Source of the DNA: Nocardioides bizhenqiangii
GTDB lineage: Bacteria; Actinomycetota; Actinomycetes; Propionibacteriales; Nocardioidaceae
Length of the DNA stretch: 64,000 nt
Assembly (NCBI RefSeq): GCF_034661235.1
Contig: NZ_CP141059.1
Location: 3,285,501-3,349,500 of the forward strand
Direction of reading: 5' to 3'
The position numbers were made by a program, and so were the translations under genes. Every line of letters starts with the position of its first letter. Within the stretch, counting starts at the first letter, position 1. Below, piece by piece: positions 1-8,196 of the stretch. Under the pieces are notes generated by a model, which saw nothing but the letters and a program-made list of their open reading frames with translations, made no database searches and was not told the origin of the DNA.

Positions 1-1013
1 CAGAAGTCCCGGAAGTAGAAGTGACCGCTGTGCTCGCCGCCGAAGATCGCGTCCGTCTCGGCCATGGTCTCCTTGATGAAGGAGTGGCCGACCCGCGTGC
101 GCACCGGCTTGCCGCCGCGCTCGGTGACGATCTCCGGCACGGACCGGCTGGTGATCAGGTTGTGGATGATCGTCCCGCCGGGCTCCTTCTCTAGCTCGCG
201 GGCGGCGATCAGCGCGGTCAGCGTGGACGGCGACACCCCCTGCCCGCGCTCGTCGACGAGGAAGCAGCGGTCGGCGTCGCCGTCGAATGCGAGGCCGATG
301 TCGGCCTGCTCGGCGAGCACCCGCTTCTGAAGGTCGACCAGGTTGGCGGCTTCGATGGGGTTCGCCTCGTGGTTGGGGAACGTGCCGTCGAGGTCGAAGT
401 ACATCGGGACCAGCTCGACCTGGTCGGCAAGGCGCTCGAAGACCGCCGGCGCCGTGTGGCCGGCCATGCCGTTGCCCGCGTCGACCACGACCTTCAGCTT
501 GCGACCGGAAACGGGTGCGAGCGAGAGCAGGTGCGCGGCGTACGCCTGGAGGACATCGTGGCTGGAGATCGAGCCCGGCCGGGCCGTCGTCGGCGACGCG
601 CCCTTGACCACCAGGTCGCGGATGTCGGCCAGCCCGCTGTCGAGACCGACCGGCTGTGCGTAGGCGCGGCACATCTTGATGCCGTTGTACTGCGCCGGGT
701 TGTGGCTCGCCGTGAACATCGCGCCGGGCAGGCCGAGGTGGCCGGATGCGAAGTAGAGCTGGTCGGTGGAGGCGAGGCCGATCATCGTGACGTCGGCACC
801 CGAGCTGGTCGCACCGTCGGCGAACGCACCCGCGAGGTCGGGCGAGCTGGGCCGCATGTCGTAGCCGATCACGATCGACGTCGCACCCAGCACCTCGACG
901 TAGGCCCGGCCGGTGGCGCGGGCGAAGTCCTCGTCCAGCTGGTCCGGGACGGTGCCGCGGACGTCGTACGCCTTGAAGACCGCGTTGACGTTGTCAGGCG
1001 AGGTCGTTGACAT
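1..1013 (-). CDS. manB: Phosphomannomutase/phosphoglucomutase, 3' part cut by the window edge
   Basis: Interconverts mannose-6-phosphate and mannose-1-phosphate, feeding GDP-mannose synthesis in the cytoplasm. The N-terminal 337 residues are in the window; the C-terminus lies beyond position 1. The protein opens with the AVFKAYDVRG motif of the alpha-D-phosphohexomutase superfamily and carries the phosphoserine loop TASHNP, both diagnostic. The ATG at 1011-1013 is preceded by the -10-like TAGGTT (1021-1026) with a 7-nt spacer, which suggests a leaderless transcript. The gene lies near manC (10107-11201), the next enzyme in the pathway, and in the same order as mycobacterial Rv3257c. Substrate preference between mannose and glucose cannot be read from sequence alone. 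Confidence 0.93.
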   Translation of the reverse strand, partial: MSTTSPDNVNAVFKAYDVRGTVPDQLDEDFARATGRAYVEVLGATSIVIGYDMRPSSPDLAGAFADGATSSGADVTMIGLASTDQLYFASGHLGLPGAMFTASHNPAQYNGIKMCRAYAQPVGLDSGLADIRDLVVKGASPTTARPGSISSHDVLQAYAAHLLSLAPVSGRKLKVVVDAGNGMAGHTAPAVFERLADQVELVPMYFDLDGTFPNHEANPIEAANLVDLQKRVLAEQADIGLAFDGDADRCFLVDERGQGVSPSTLTALIAARELEKEPGGTIIHNLITSRSVPEIVTERGGKPVRTRVGHSFIKETMAETDAIFGGEHSGHFYFRDF

Positions 1014-1065
1014 GGCCGCAAACCTAGTAGATGGGCTCGCTCGCCGACACGGCGCGCTCGGTTGC

Positions 1066-1422
1066 TCAGTCGCTGGTGAGGACGCGGAGGTGGCCGCGGC
1101 GGGCGACCTCGCGGCCGGTCTCGCGCTCCGGCGGTGCCACCGGGGTGACCGGGCGGGCGGCCTCGCGCACCGCGTCGGCGAGGGCCAGCAGGTCGTCCTC
1201 GGTCGGACCGGGAAGCGTCTGGTCGAGCGCGAGCCGGAGGACCTCCCACCCGCGCGGCGCGGACAGGCGCTCGCTGTGGAAGTCGCAGAGGTCGTAGGCG
1301 TGCGGCTCGGCGTACGTCGCCAACGGACCGAGGACGGCGGTCTGGTCGGCGTAGACATAGGTGAGCGTCGCGACCGCAGCGCGGGCGCACGCGGTGCGCG
1401 AACAGCGCCGGGCGAGACTCAC
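1066..1422 (-). CDS. DUF3499 family protein
   Basis: A 118-residue protein of unknown function, conserved next to manB in actinobacteria (Rv3258c in M. tuberculosis). It has the family start SLARRCSRTAC, the central stretch TYVYADQTAVLGPL and the CDFHSERL segment. The cysteines at residues 7, 12 and 46 could bind a metal, but this is only a guess. The GTG at 1420-1422 is chosen because family homology begins there. The same frame stays open upstream through a repeat array, giving a 346-residue reading that I do not believe. A -10-like TACCGT (1430-1435) lies 7 nt upstream. It is divergent from the zincin-like gene. Confidence 0.88.
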   Translation of the reverse strand: MSLARRCSRTACARAAVATLTYVYADQTAVLGPLATYAEPHAYDLCDFHSERLSAPRGWEVLRLALDQTLPGPTEDDLLALADAVREAARPVTPVAPPERETGREVARRGHLRVLTSD

Positions 1423-1429
1423 GCGGCAG

Positions 1430-1465
1430 ACGGTACCCCGTGGCGGGCAGCGCGCCGGATAGGCT
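1430..1465. promoter_or_regulatory. Back-to-back leaderless promoters
   Basis: The 51-bp gap between the two divergent GTG starts holds a minus-strand -10-like TACCGT (1430-1435, 7 nt before the DUF3499 start) and a plus-strand TAGGCT (1460-1465, 8 nt before the start at 1474). Both spacings put the transcript start at or next to the start codon. Confidence 0.5.
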
Positions 1466-1473
1466 CGCGGCTC

Positions 1474-1923
1474 GTGGAGGACTCCCCGTCGACACAGCGC
1501 TCCCGGCGCGATCGTCGCGGCCGTGGGCTGCGGGGACCAGCCGCACTGGGACATCCCTCGGTCGGACGACCGCCGCACCCGCGCAGCCGCCGCGAGTCCT
1601 TCGACCGGTTGGTGCTCGACATCGTCACCGACATCGACGAGCGCTGGTCGGACCGGCTCGGCCTGGTGGAGTACGCCGTCGAGGACACCCCTCAACTCCC
1701 TGACGACTGGGAGTCCGGGACGGTCCCGTTGTCGTCGTTGATCCGCGGGTCCGGCGCGACCCCGACCCGGCTGGTCGTCTTCCGCCGGCCACTGGAGCAC
1801 CGGGCCGCCGACCGGGTCGAGCTCGAGGCCATGGTGCTCACCGTCGTGGTGGAGCAGGTGGCCGAGCTGCTCGGGATCCCGCCGTCGGAGGTCGACCCCC
1901 GCTACCCCGACGACCTCGACTGA
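1474..1923 (+). CDS. Zincin-like metallopeptidase-family protein with a degenerate active site
   Basis: A 149-residue homologue of the small protein found beside DUF3499 (Rv3259 position), often labelled metallopeptidase family. Its N-terminus is Arg-rich, and the folded part begins near RESFDRLVLDIV. The expected HExxH zinc helix seems to be replaced: the aligned segment reads VEQVAELLGI, so both His and the catalytic Glu are missing. Peptidase activity is therefore unlikely and a structural or binding role more plausible. The GTG at 1474 fits the -10 TAGGCT 8 nt upstream. The gene ends at the start of a repeat array. Confidence 0.75.
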   Translation: MEDSPSTQRSRRDRRGRGLRGPAALGHPSVGRPPHPRSRRESFDRLVLDIVTDIDERWSDRLGLVEYAVEDTPQLPDDWESGTVPLSSLIRGSGATPTRLVVFRRPLEHRAADRVELEAMVLTVVVEQVAELLGIPPSEVDPRYPDDLD

Positions 1924-1926
1924 CCC

Positions 1927-2207
1927 GACCCGGCTCATCTCAACGCCGACCCGGCTCATCTCAACACCGACCCGGCTCATCTCAACACCGACCCGGCTCA
2001 TCTCAACACCGACCCGGCTCATCTCAACACCGACCCGGCTCATCTCAACACCGACCCGGCTCATCTCAACACCGACCCGGCTCATCTCTACGCCGACCCG
2101 GCTCATCTCAACACCGACCCGGCGCGTTCAAACGCGACGGGTCGCGGTACAGATGCGACGGGTCGCGGTACAGATGCGACGGGTCGCGGTACAGATGCGA
2201 CGGGTCG
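1927..2207. repeat. 21-bp tandem repeat array with a hairpin and inverted units
   Basis: Nine head-to-tail 21-bp units run from 1927 to 2115, with core GACCCGGCTCATCTCAAC plus three variable bases (AccC or GccC type). Next comes a stem-loop (2115-2144), then three 21-bp units of a related sequence in the opposite orientation (2134-2196, core CGGGTCGCGGTACAGATG) and a partial fourth. The array fills the gap between two convergent genes. A period of 21 bp equals seven codons and two helical turns. No frame is interrupted, but the predicted peptides are only heptad repetitions, so I treat it as non-coding. A related array lies at 41825-41916. Confidence 0.93.
2115..2144. terminator. Stem-loop capping the 21-bp array; possible bidirectional terminator
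   Basis: The arms CGACCCGGCGCGTT and AACGCGACGGGTCG pair over 13 of 14 positions around a CA centre. The hairpin sits between two genes that converge on it. There is no T-tract. A near-identical hairpin caps the second array at 41887-41916. Confidence 0.55.
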
Positions 2208-2208
2208 G

Positions 2209-3654
2209 CTACTCCGGGCGTACGACGGGCACGTCGGCGTCGATGTCGGCGGGCCAGAGCCGCAGCGCGCCGATCCGGTCGCCGGTGAGCATGACGGTGC
2301 CGGCGATCGTGGTGTTCGTCGACCTGACGGTCACCAGCACCGCGTCGTCGGGCAGCTCCAGGCTGTGGCCGCGGTCGGCGCCGACCTCGACCCGCTGCTC
2401 GTCCATGAGCACCTCGCCGCGGGCGTCGGTCGCGGTCACCCGGACCACGCCGGCGCGTTCCGCTCCCGCGAGCACCAGTGACTTGGGTCCCTCCGGCACC
2501 ACCGCCGTCACCGGCTGGTCGTCGCCGATCGCGGTCGACGGGGCGATCAGCCCGAGGTCGTCACCGACCACCCGGACGGACGCGACCAGGGGCTGGGCGG
2601 CGTCGACCTGGAGCCCGAGCGCGCCGTCGGCCGCCTCCCTGGTCAGCACCTGCGACAGCGGCAGCTGGCGGACCGTGCCACCGGGGACGACCACTTCGTC
2701 GAGGCCGGCAGGTGTGAAGATCGCGGAGTCCGAGACCACCCGCACCGTGGCCCGGGCCTCGTCCTCGCCCGGGTTGAAGAGATTGACCACGCCGTCGCCG
2801 TCGGACGGGACGCCCAGCAGCAGGTTCTCGGTCGCGGGCGCGGCCTGGGCGGGCAGGAAGTCGATCCGCGGCGTGCCGCGACCCAGCGGGTCGTAGGTGT
2901 GGCGCACGGTGCTGACGACCCGACCGCGGACCACCGTCAGGTGGGCGGCCAGCGTGCCGCGCCGTGGCGTGAGCTGCGAGAGGTCGAGCCGCATGACCTG
3001 GTGCCCGGCCACCCGGATGCCGTGCAGCTCCTGCTCGATGAGCGGCCCCGGGCGTCCGTGGAGGGCGATCTCGACCACGGCCGGACCTTCGTCGGGATTC
3101 GCCAGCTCGATCGTCGAGGACTGCTTGGCGGCCGCGCCGATCCCGACGTACCACTCGTCGAACGTCGGCGCCCGGCACTCCGCGGCGGCCCGGGCCGGAC
3201 CTGTCCGGCCGCCGACCAGGCCCGGCGCCGCAGCGGCGGTGCCCGTCGCGAGCACGTCTCCGTCGGACGCGACCGACGCGAGCTCGCCGGACCGCACCTC
3301 GAGGTTCCTCGGGCCGCCGAGGTCGACCGCGCCGCCCTCCGCGATCCGCACGGTCACGTCGCCGCCCCTCATCCCCGGCACCCGCGACAGCATCACGTCG
3401 CCGGCGGTGCTGCTCGACGCCGCGGCACAGACCAGTGACGCGTCGGTGAGCCGGGCGGGCGTCGGCGGCGCGGCGGCGTAGGTCGTGGCCGGGTCGTCGC
3501 CACGAGTGACGGCGAGCGCACCCGCGACGACCATCGGCAGCACCAGGGCGAGGACGAGGAGCGCGTCGACCTTGCGACGCTGCACGATCCCGCGCCTGCC
3601 CGGGCCGGTCGCCCCGGCGCGGTCGGCCCTGCGGCCCTGCTGGCCGTCGCTCAT
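2209..3654 (-). CDS. DUF5719-like secreted or membrane-anchored protein
   Basis: A 481-residue protein with a basic N-terminus, one hydrophobic segment near residues 29-50 (VDALLVLALVLPMVVAGALA) and a long extracellular region rich in Val, Gly and Thr, as expected for beta-sandwich repeats. Function is unknown. The ATG at 3652-3654 overlaps the stop of the upstream glycosyltransferase as ATGA, so the two are probably translationally coupled. The pair is typical of the whiB2-manB region in non-mycolate actinobacteria. The family name is from memory; the location and coupling suggest a cell-envelope role. Confidence 0.7.
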   Translation of the reverse strand: MSDGQQGRRADRAGATGPGRRGIVQRRKVDALLVLALVLPMVVAGALAVTRGDDPATTYAAAPPTPARLTDASLVCAAASSSTAGDVMLSRVPGMRGGDVTVRIAEGGAVDLGGPRNLEVRSGELASVASDGDVLATGTAAAAPGLVGGRTGPARAAAECRAPTFDEWYVGIGAAAKQSSTIELANPDEGPAVVEIALHGRPGPLIEQELHGIRVAGHQVMRLDLSQLTPRRGTLAAHLTVVRGRVVSTVRHTYDPLGRGTPRIDFLPAQAAPATENLLLGVPSDGDGVVNLFNPGEDEARATVRVVSDSAIFTPAGLDEVVVPGGTVRQLPLSQVLTREAADGALGLQVDAAQPLVASVRVVGDDLGLIAPSTAIGDDQPVTAVVPEGPKSLVLAGAERAGVVRVTATDARGEVLMDEQRVEVGADRGHSLELPDDAVLVTVRSTNTTIAGTVMLTGDRIGALRLWPADIDADVPVVRPE

Positions 3655-6548
3655 CGCCTGCTCCTGCGCATCGTCGGGAGGCAGAGCACGGCGACGACCG
3701 CGATCGCGACCGCCTGGAGCACGAGGAGTCCGATGCGTGGCCACGAGCGCGGACCCTCGACCGAGGCCGGCTCGGGCTCCTCGAGCACCTGCCAGGCGCG
3801 GGTGCTGCGGTCCTCCGCGCTCGCCCGCACCAGGCCCGCGGTGGCGTCGAGGCGGGTCGCGACCGCGGCGTCGGCGGGCGCGGGCTGCACGACGAACCGG
3901 ATGCCACGCTCGGTCAGGCCGGCGACGGCTTCGGGCGCGGGCGCCGTCACGAGGTCGCCGATCAGCGCGGTCGCCTCCCGGTCCTCAGCGGTCAGGGCCG
4001 CGACCTCGTCCTCGCCGACGGTGGGCCCGTCGTCCCGCTCGACCTGGTAGGTGAGGCCGTCCGCGACGCTGCCGCGGATGACGAGGATCCCGCGCTCGGG
4101 CGCGACCTCGGCCGCCTGGGACATGTAGACCGGGATCCCGCTCTCGGGGTGGGACTGCAGGTCGTCACCGCCCCAGCCCGCGAACCAGACGAGCCCGGCG
4201 ACCGGCACGACCGTGGCGGCGACACCGACGACGGCCGTCACGGCCTGCGCGATCCGCGGCAGGACCAGTGGCGACGGGGAGCGCTCGGTGAGGGCGAGGC
4301 CGCCGAGGAGGGCGGCGGTGATCCACGCGCCGTGGACGACGAGCAGCACCGGCCCGAGACCCGCTTGCTGGGTGGCAGCTCCGGTGAGGTCGATCGTGGT
4401 CAGGCCGAGCGGCACCGCCACCAGGGCCGCGACCGCGGCGACCAGCCAGCACAGCACCACACCGATCCGGGTCGGCCGTGGGATCAGGGCGAGCACCGCG
4501 AGCGCCGGAAGCGCCAGGCCGAGCCACCACGGCGCGCCGAGCTCCCCGAGCTCGCCGAGACGGCCGACGGCGAGGCCGACACCGTCGGTGGACGGAGTCG
4601 GCCAGCGGCCGATGTCGAGGAACAGCGCGCCGGACGCGTCCTCCCACACGGCCGGCAGCCACCACGGCGCGAGCAACAAGGCCGGTACGGCGAGCGCGGT
4701 CGCGGGCGGCCCCCACACCGACCGGTCGCGGATCGCGCCCCGCACGACCACGGCCGACGCGGCGACCACGACCACGCCGAGGAGCGCGCACAGCCACCAC
4801 ATCACGGGCGCGACGGCGCTGAGCAGGGCGAGCAGGAAGCCGGTCCGCCACGCCGCCCGCCAGCGGCGCGTCGCCTCCGGCTCGGCGAAGCCGAGCGCGG
4901 CGTGCGCCAGCCACGGAAGCACGGCGGCCGCCACCACGATGCCCCACCGACCGCCGCCCCACGCGCCCGCCACGAGCGGGACGAGGGCATAGCTGACCGA
5001 CCCCCAGAGGAGCAGCCACCGCGGGGCGCCGTACCGGCTGACCAGGCGACCGACGACGCGCAGGAATCGCCACGCGCCCCACAGCGCCAGCGGGGCCGCG
5101 GCCACCAGGAGCACCGTCATCGTGGTTTCGGTGCCGAGGACCGAGGCGAGGAGCGCCAGCGGCAGGACGTACGGCGGCGCCGGCACGGCGCTGCCGAAGC
5201 CGATCGGGTGCCAGCTCTCGTAGTGCATCGCCCACCAGTCACGGGCACCGTCGGGGACCGGCGACAGGGCGCCGCCGCTGACCGTGCCGAACGCGTCGCG
5301 GGCGCCGATCACGAACGCGATCGCGGCGACGGCGAGCGCGACCGCGACCGGGTCGGTGAGGAAGCGGGCGACCAGCCCGGTGTCCTCGAAGTCCTCGTCG
5401 TCGTCGGTCTTGTGGCGGGCCACCGGCGGCGAGGGGTCGCGGTCGGCCGCTGCAGCCCGGCGCCGCTCGGCGACGTCCGCGGCCTGGTTGGTGGCGGCAG
5501 CAGCGAGATCGCTGACGAAGTCGAGGCCGTGCCGGTAGGGCAGCCACCGCGGCGCCAGCAGTCGCTTGAGACGGGCCCGGTCGGCCGGCCCGGACTGTCG
5601 TGACCGGCGTCGGCGGCGCGCCTCCAGCAAGGGTCCCGGCCGGCTGTAGACGGACACCAGCGCGGCGAGCTCGTCGAGCGCCTCGCCGACGGACCGGACG
5701 ACGATGAAGCCCAGCATCCGCAGCAGCGAGCCCAGCGCCAGCCGCAGGGCCTGGAACGGCAGGGCGACCCCGCGGCAGTTGGCGAGCAGGGTGAACAGCG
5801 CCGCCCGGCGCTCCTGGTAGTGCGTGTGGCGACCGGTCAGCGGCGTCCGCCGGCTGCCCCGGTGCGCGGCCTCGGCGTGGAAGACCACGGCCCGGGGGAC
5901 CACCAGCGTGGTGTGGCCGGCCGCAGCGGCGCGCCACCCGAGGTCGATGTCGTTGCCGAACATCGGCAGCTGCCGGTCGTAGCCGCCGAGCTCCTCGAGC
6001 ACCGTCCGCCTGACCAGCAGGCCGGCGCTGTTGACGGCCAGCACCTCGCGCACCTGGTCGTGCTGGCCCTGGTCGTACTCACCGCGCTCGAGGCCGGTCT
6101 CGCGACGGCCGGTGCCGCTGATGGTGACGCCGACCTCGAGCAGCCGCTTGAGGGAGGGCCACTCGCGGAGCTTGGGGCCGAGGAAGTCGGCCTCGGGACG
6201 GGCCGCCGCCACCCGCAGCAGCTGCTCCAGCGCGTCCGGCGCGGGGTTGCTGTCGTCGTGCAGCAGCCAGATCCACTCGGTGGCGAGGCCGTGGTGTGGC
6301 AGCGCTTCGCTCGCGAGCGCGACGGCTTCGGGGTACGACGTACGTCCGCTCTCGCGCAGCACCCCGACCGGGATCGGCGGCTCGGCGCGGAGGGCGGACT
6401 CGATCAGGTCGGCGCTGCCGTCCTTGCTGCCCGTGTCGACGGCGACGACGCCGGCGACGGGTGCGGTCTGCGCGCGGATGCCCTCGAGCACCGCCGGCAA
6501 CCACGACGCCCCGTCGTGACTGACGAGCACCACGGAGACGTCGGACAC
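3651..6548 (-). CDS. Large membrane family 2 glycosyltransferase
   Basis: A 965-residue protein. Residues 1-250 form a GT-A domain (VSVVLVSHDGASWLPAVLEG at the start, LLHDDSNP as the metal-binding acidic motif, FGNDIDLGWR further on). After a basic linker come many membrane-spanning segments from about residue 400 to the C-terminus, and an extracytoplasmic portion precedes the last helix. It probably transfers a sugar at the membrane; donor and acceptor are unknown. I chose the GTG at 6546-6548, where homology begins; an ATG 36 nt upstream is possible. It is coupled to the DUF5719-like gene by ATGA. Confidence 0.82.
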   Translation of the reverse strand: MSDVSVVLVSHDGASWLPAVLEGIRAQTAPVAGVVAVDTGSKDGSADLIESALRAEPPIPVGVLRESGRTSYPEAVALASEALPHHGLATEWIWLLHDDSNPAPDALEQLLRVAAARPEADFLGPKLREWPSLKRLLEVGVTISGTGRRETGLERGEYDQGQHDQVREVLAVNSAGLLVRRTVLEELGGYDRQLPMFGNDIDLGWRAAAAGHTTLVVPRAVVFHAEAAHRGSRRTPLTGRHTHYQERRAALFTLLANCRGVALPFQALRLALGSLLRMLGFIVVRSVGEALDELAALVSVYSRPGPLLEARRRRRSRQSGPADRARLKRLLAPRWLPYRHGLDFVSDLAAAATNQAADVAERRRAAAADRDPSPPVARHKTDDDEDFEDTGLVARFLTDPVAVALAVAAIAFVIGARDAFGTVSGGALSPVPDGARDWWAMHYESWHPIGFGSAVPAPPYVLPLALLASVLGTETTMTVLLVAAAPLALWGAWRFLRVVGRLVSRYGAPRWLLLWGSVSYALVPLVAGAWGGGRWGIVVAAAVLPWLAHAALGFAEPEATRRWRAAWRTGFLLALLSAVAPVMWWLCALLGVVVVAASAVVVRGAIRDRSVWGPPATALAVPALLLAPWWLPAVWEDASGALFLDIGRWPTPSTDGVGLAVGRLGELGELGAPWWLGLALPALAVLALIPRPTRIGVVLCWLVAAVAALVAVPLGLTTIDLTGAATQQAGLGPVLLVVHGAWITAALLGGLALTERSPSPLVLPRIAQAVTAVVGVAATVVPVAGLVWFAGWGGDDLQSHPESGIPVYMSQAAEVAPERGILVIRGSVADGLTYQVERDDGPTVGEDEVAALTAEDREATALIGDLVTAPAPEAVAGLTERGIRFVVQPAPADAAVATRLDATAGLVRASAEDRSTRAWQVLEEPEPASVEGPRSWPRIGLLVLQAVAIAVVAVLCLPTMRRSRR

Positions 6549-6632
6549 GATCGGCCACCCTACCGACGTGACACCAACCGCCACGCATCGTCATCCGGTG
6601 CCGGGGAGGTTCAGCGCAAGAGACAGTTTTGC

Positions 6633-6735
6633 CGGCCGAGCGCGAGTTTCACCGGCCGGCCGGGGAAACTGGCGCTTGGCGTACGAAGTTTCATCGGCCG
6701 AGCGCGAGTTTCACCGGCCGGCCGGTGAATCTCTC
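6633..6735. repeat. Twin palindromic repeats downstream of whiB2
   Basis: A 31-bp sequence (core CGGCCGAGCGCGAGTTTCAC followed by CGGCCGGCCGG) occurs at 6633-6663 and again at 6695-6725. Each copy extends into a near-perfect hairpin: AGTTTCACCGGCC pairs with GGCCGGGGAAACT (6645-6670), and GAGTTTCACCGGCC pairs with GGCCGGTGAATCTC (about 6706-6733). Half-copies starting AGTTTT and AGTTTCATCGGCC lie between them. The element lies between the whiB2 stop and the start of the next gene on the same strand and may act as a terminator or a dispersed palindromic repeat. Confidence 0.85.
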
Positions 6736-6754
6736 GCGAGGACCGACAAGCGCC

Positions 6755-7015
6755 TCAAACCGCGCGCTTCTTCAGCTTCCTTCGCTCACGCTCGGACAGA
6801 CCGCCCCAGATGCCGAAGCGCTCGTCGTTCATCAACGCCGCCTCGAGGCACTCGACCCGGACCTCACAGGTCTGGCACACCTTCTTCGCCTCGCGCGTCG
6901 ACCCGCCCTTCTCCGGGAAGAAGGCCTCGGGGTCGGTTTGTGCGCACAGCGCACGCTCCTGCCACCCCAGGTCCTCGTCGGTGTCCACATCCTCGACCAG
7001 GAATAGTTCTCTCAC
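6755..7015 (-). CDS. whiB2: WhiB-family iron-sulfur transcription factor (WhiB2/WhmD type)
   Basis: An 86-residue DNA-binding regulator of the WhiB family. Four cysteines (in ALCAQ, CQTC and VECL) would hold a [4Fe-4S] cluster. The GIWGG turn and a basic C-terminal tail (RERRKLKKR) follow, as expected. The position between the envelope glycosyltransferase and fbiA matches WhiB2/WhmD, which is linked to septation and cell division in relatives. The GTG at 7013-7015 is chosen because AAAGGGG lies at good spacing upstream. The leader is long and AT-richer than the surroundings, so regulation upstream is likely. Confidence 0.93.
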   Translation of the reverse strand: MRELFLVEDVDTDEDLGWQERALCAQTDPEAFFPEKGGSTREAKKVCQTCEVRVECLEAALMNDERFGIWGGLSERERRKLKKRAV

Positions 7016-7182
7016 CGTTCCGCCCCTTTCGACCCCCACAGTGCCGTTAACGACACTAGTGGAATTACACGCATGTCATACCCGCATAGTCAACCCTCAA
7101 TCTGCTATAGGCGCAGCGTTATCACGCAGGTCGTTCGCACCCGCGGCGGGGCGGCGGGTGACGAGGCGGCAGAGTTGCCCTC

Positions 7183-8196
7183 ATGAAGAAGCTGACGGTG
7201 CTGTCCGGGGGCATGGGCGGGGCGCGGTTCCTCCAGGGCCTCCTGCACGGGATCACGACGGGTGCGCTGCCGGGTGTCGACGCCGACGCCGAGGTCACCG
7301 TCGTGGCCAACACCGCCGACGACTGGTGGATCCACGGCCTCAAGGTGTGCCCCGACCTCGACACCGTGATGTACACGCTCGGTGACGGCATCGACCCCGA
7401 GCGCGGGTGGGGACGCCGGGACGAGACGTGGAGCGCGAAGGAGGAGCTCGCGGCGTACGGCGTGGAGCCCACCTGGTTCGGTCTGGGCGACCGCGACATC
7501 GCCACCCACCTCGTGCGCACCCAGCTCATCGACGCCGGCTATCCGCTGTCGAAGGTCACCCAGGCGCTCTGCAAGCGCTGGCTGACGCCGGCCTGGGGTG
7601 ACCGGGTGCGGCTGCTCCCGATGACCGATGACCGGGTCGAGACCCATGTCGCGATCGCCGACCCGGAGTCCCCGAGCGGACGCCGGGTCGTGCACTTCCA
7701 GGAGTACTGGGTGCGGCTCCGGGCCGAGGTCGCCGCCGAGACGGTCGTGGTGGTCGGGATCGACGACTCCTCGCCCGCGCCGGGGGTGCTCGACGCGCTG
7801 ACCGATGCCGACCTGGTTCTGCTGCCGCCGTCCAACCCGGTCGTCTCCGTCGGCACCATCCTCGGCGTGCCCGGACTGCGCGACGCGTTGCGCACGACGG
7901 CAGCACCGGTCGTCGGGCTGTCCCCCATCGTCGGCGGCAGCCACGTGCGCGGGATGGCCGAGCAGCTGCTCGCGTCGATCGGGGTCGAGGTGAGCGCGGG
8001 CGGGGTCGGTCGCCACTACGGGGCCCGCAGCGCCGGCGGTGTGCTCGACGGCTGGCTGGTCGACGAGCGCGACGCCGACCAGGTCGCGGACCTGGAGCAG
8101 TCGGGGATCCGGAGCGCCGCCGTGCCGCTGATGATGACCGACCACGACGCCACCGCCGCAATGGCGGCCGCCGCGATCGGCCTGGTGGGTCGCTGA
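7183..8196 (+). CDS. fbiA: 2-phospho-L-lactate (phosphoenolpyruvate) transferase, F420 biosynthesis
   Basis: CofD/FbiA joins the activated three-carbon phosphoacid to the deazaflavin Fo in coenzyme F420 synthesis. The 337-residue protein begins LTVLSGGMGGARFLQGL, the nucleotide-binding start of the family, and contains NTADDWWIHGLKVCPDLDT and the ALCKRW and PPSNPVVSVGTI motifs. In actinobacteria the donor is thought to be phosphoenolpyruvyl-GPP, giving dehydro-F420-0. The stop codon overlaps the fbiB start by one base (TGATG at 8194-8198), so the two genes are co-translated. Order and neighbours match Rv3261-Rv3262. Confidence 0.96.
   Translation: MKKLTVLSGGMGGARFLQGLLHGITTGALPGVDADAEVTVVANTADDWWIHGLKVCPDLDTVMYTLGDGIDPERGWGRRDETWSAKEELAAYGVEPTWFGLGDRDIATHLVRTQLIDAGYPLSKVTQALCKRWLTPAWGDRVRLLPMTDDRVETHVAIADPESPSGRRVVHFQEYWVRLRAEVAAETVVVVGIDDSSPAPGVLDALTDADLVLLPPSNPVVSVGTILGVPGLRDALRTTAAPVVGLSPIVGGSHVRGMAEQLLASIGVEVSAGGVGRHYGARSAGGVLDGWLVDERDADQVADLEQSGIRSAAVPLMMTDHDATAAMAAAAIGLVGR

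Noticed and set aside
1423..2106. Open frame extending DUF3499 through heptapeptide repeats (MSRVGVE units)
   Set aside because: The frame stays open only because the repeat period is a multiple of three. Family similarity starts at the GTG at 1422 and a promoter-like box lies just upstream of it.
1927..2207. CRISPR array
   Set aside because: Units are joined without spacers and are only 21 bp long. No cas genes are in the window.
4149..5603. 484-residue frame on the plus strand
   Set aside because: It lies opposite the glycosyltransferase gene and its composition (Arg, Gly, Glu, His mix) is that of a high-GC shadow frame.
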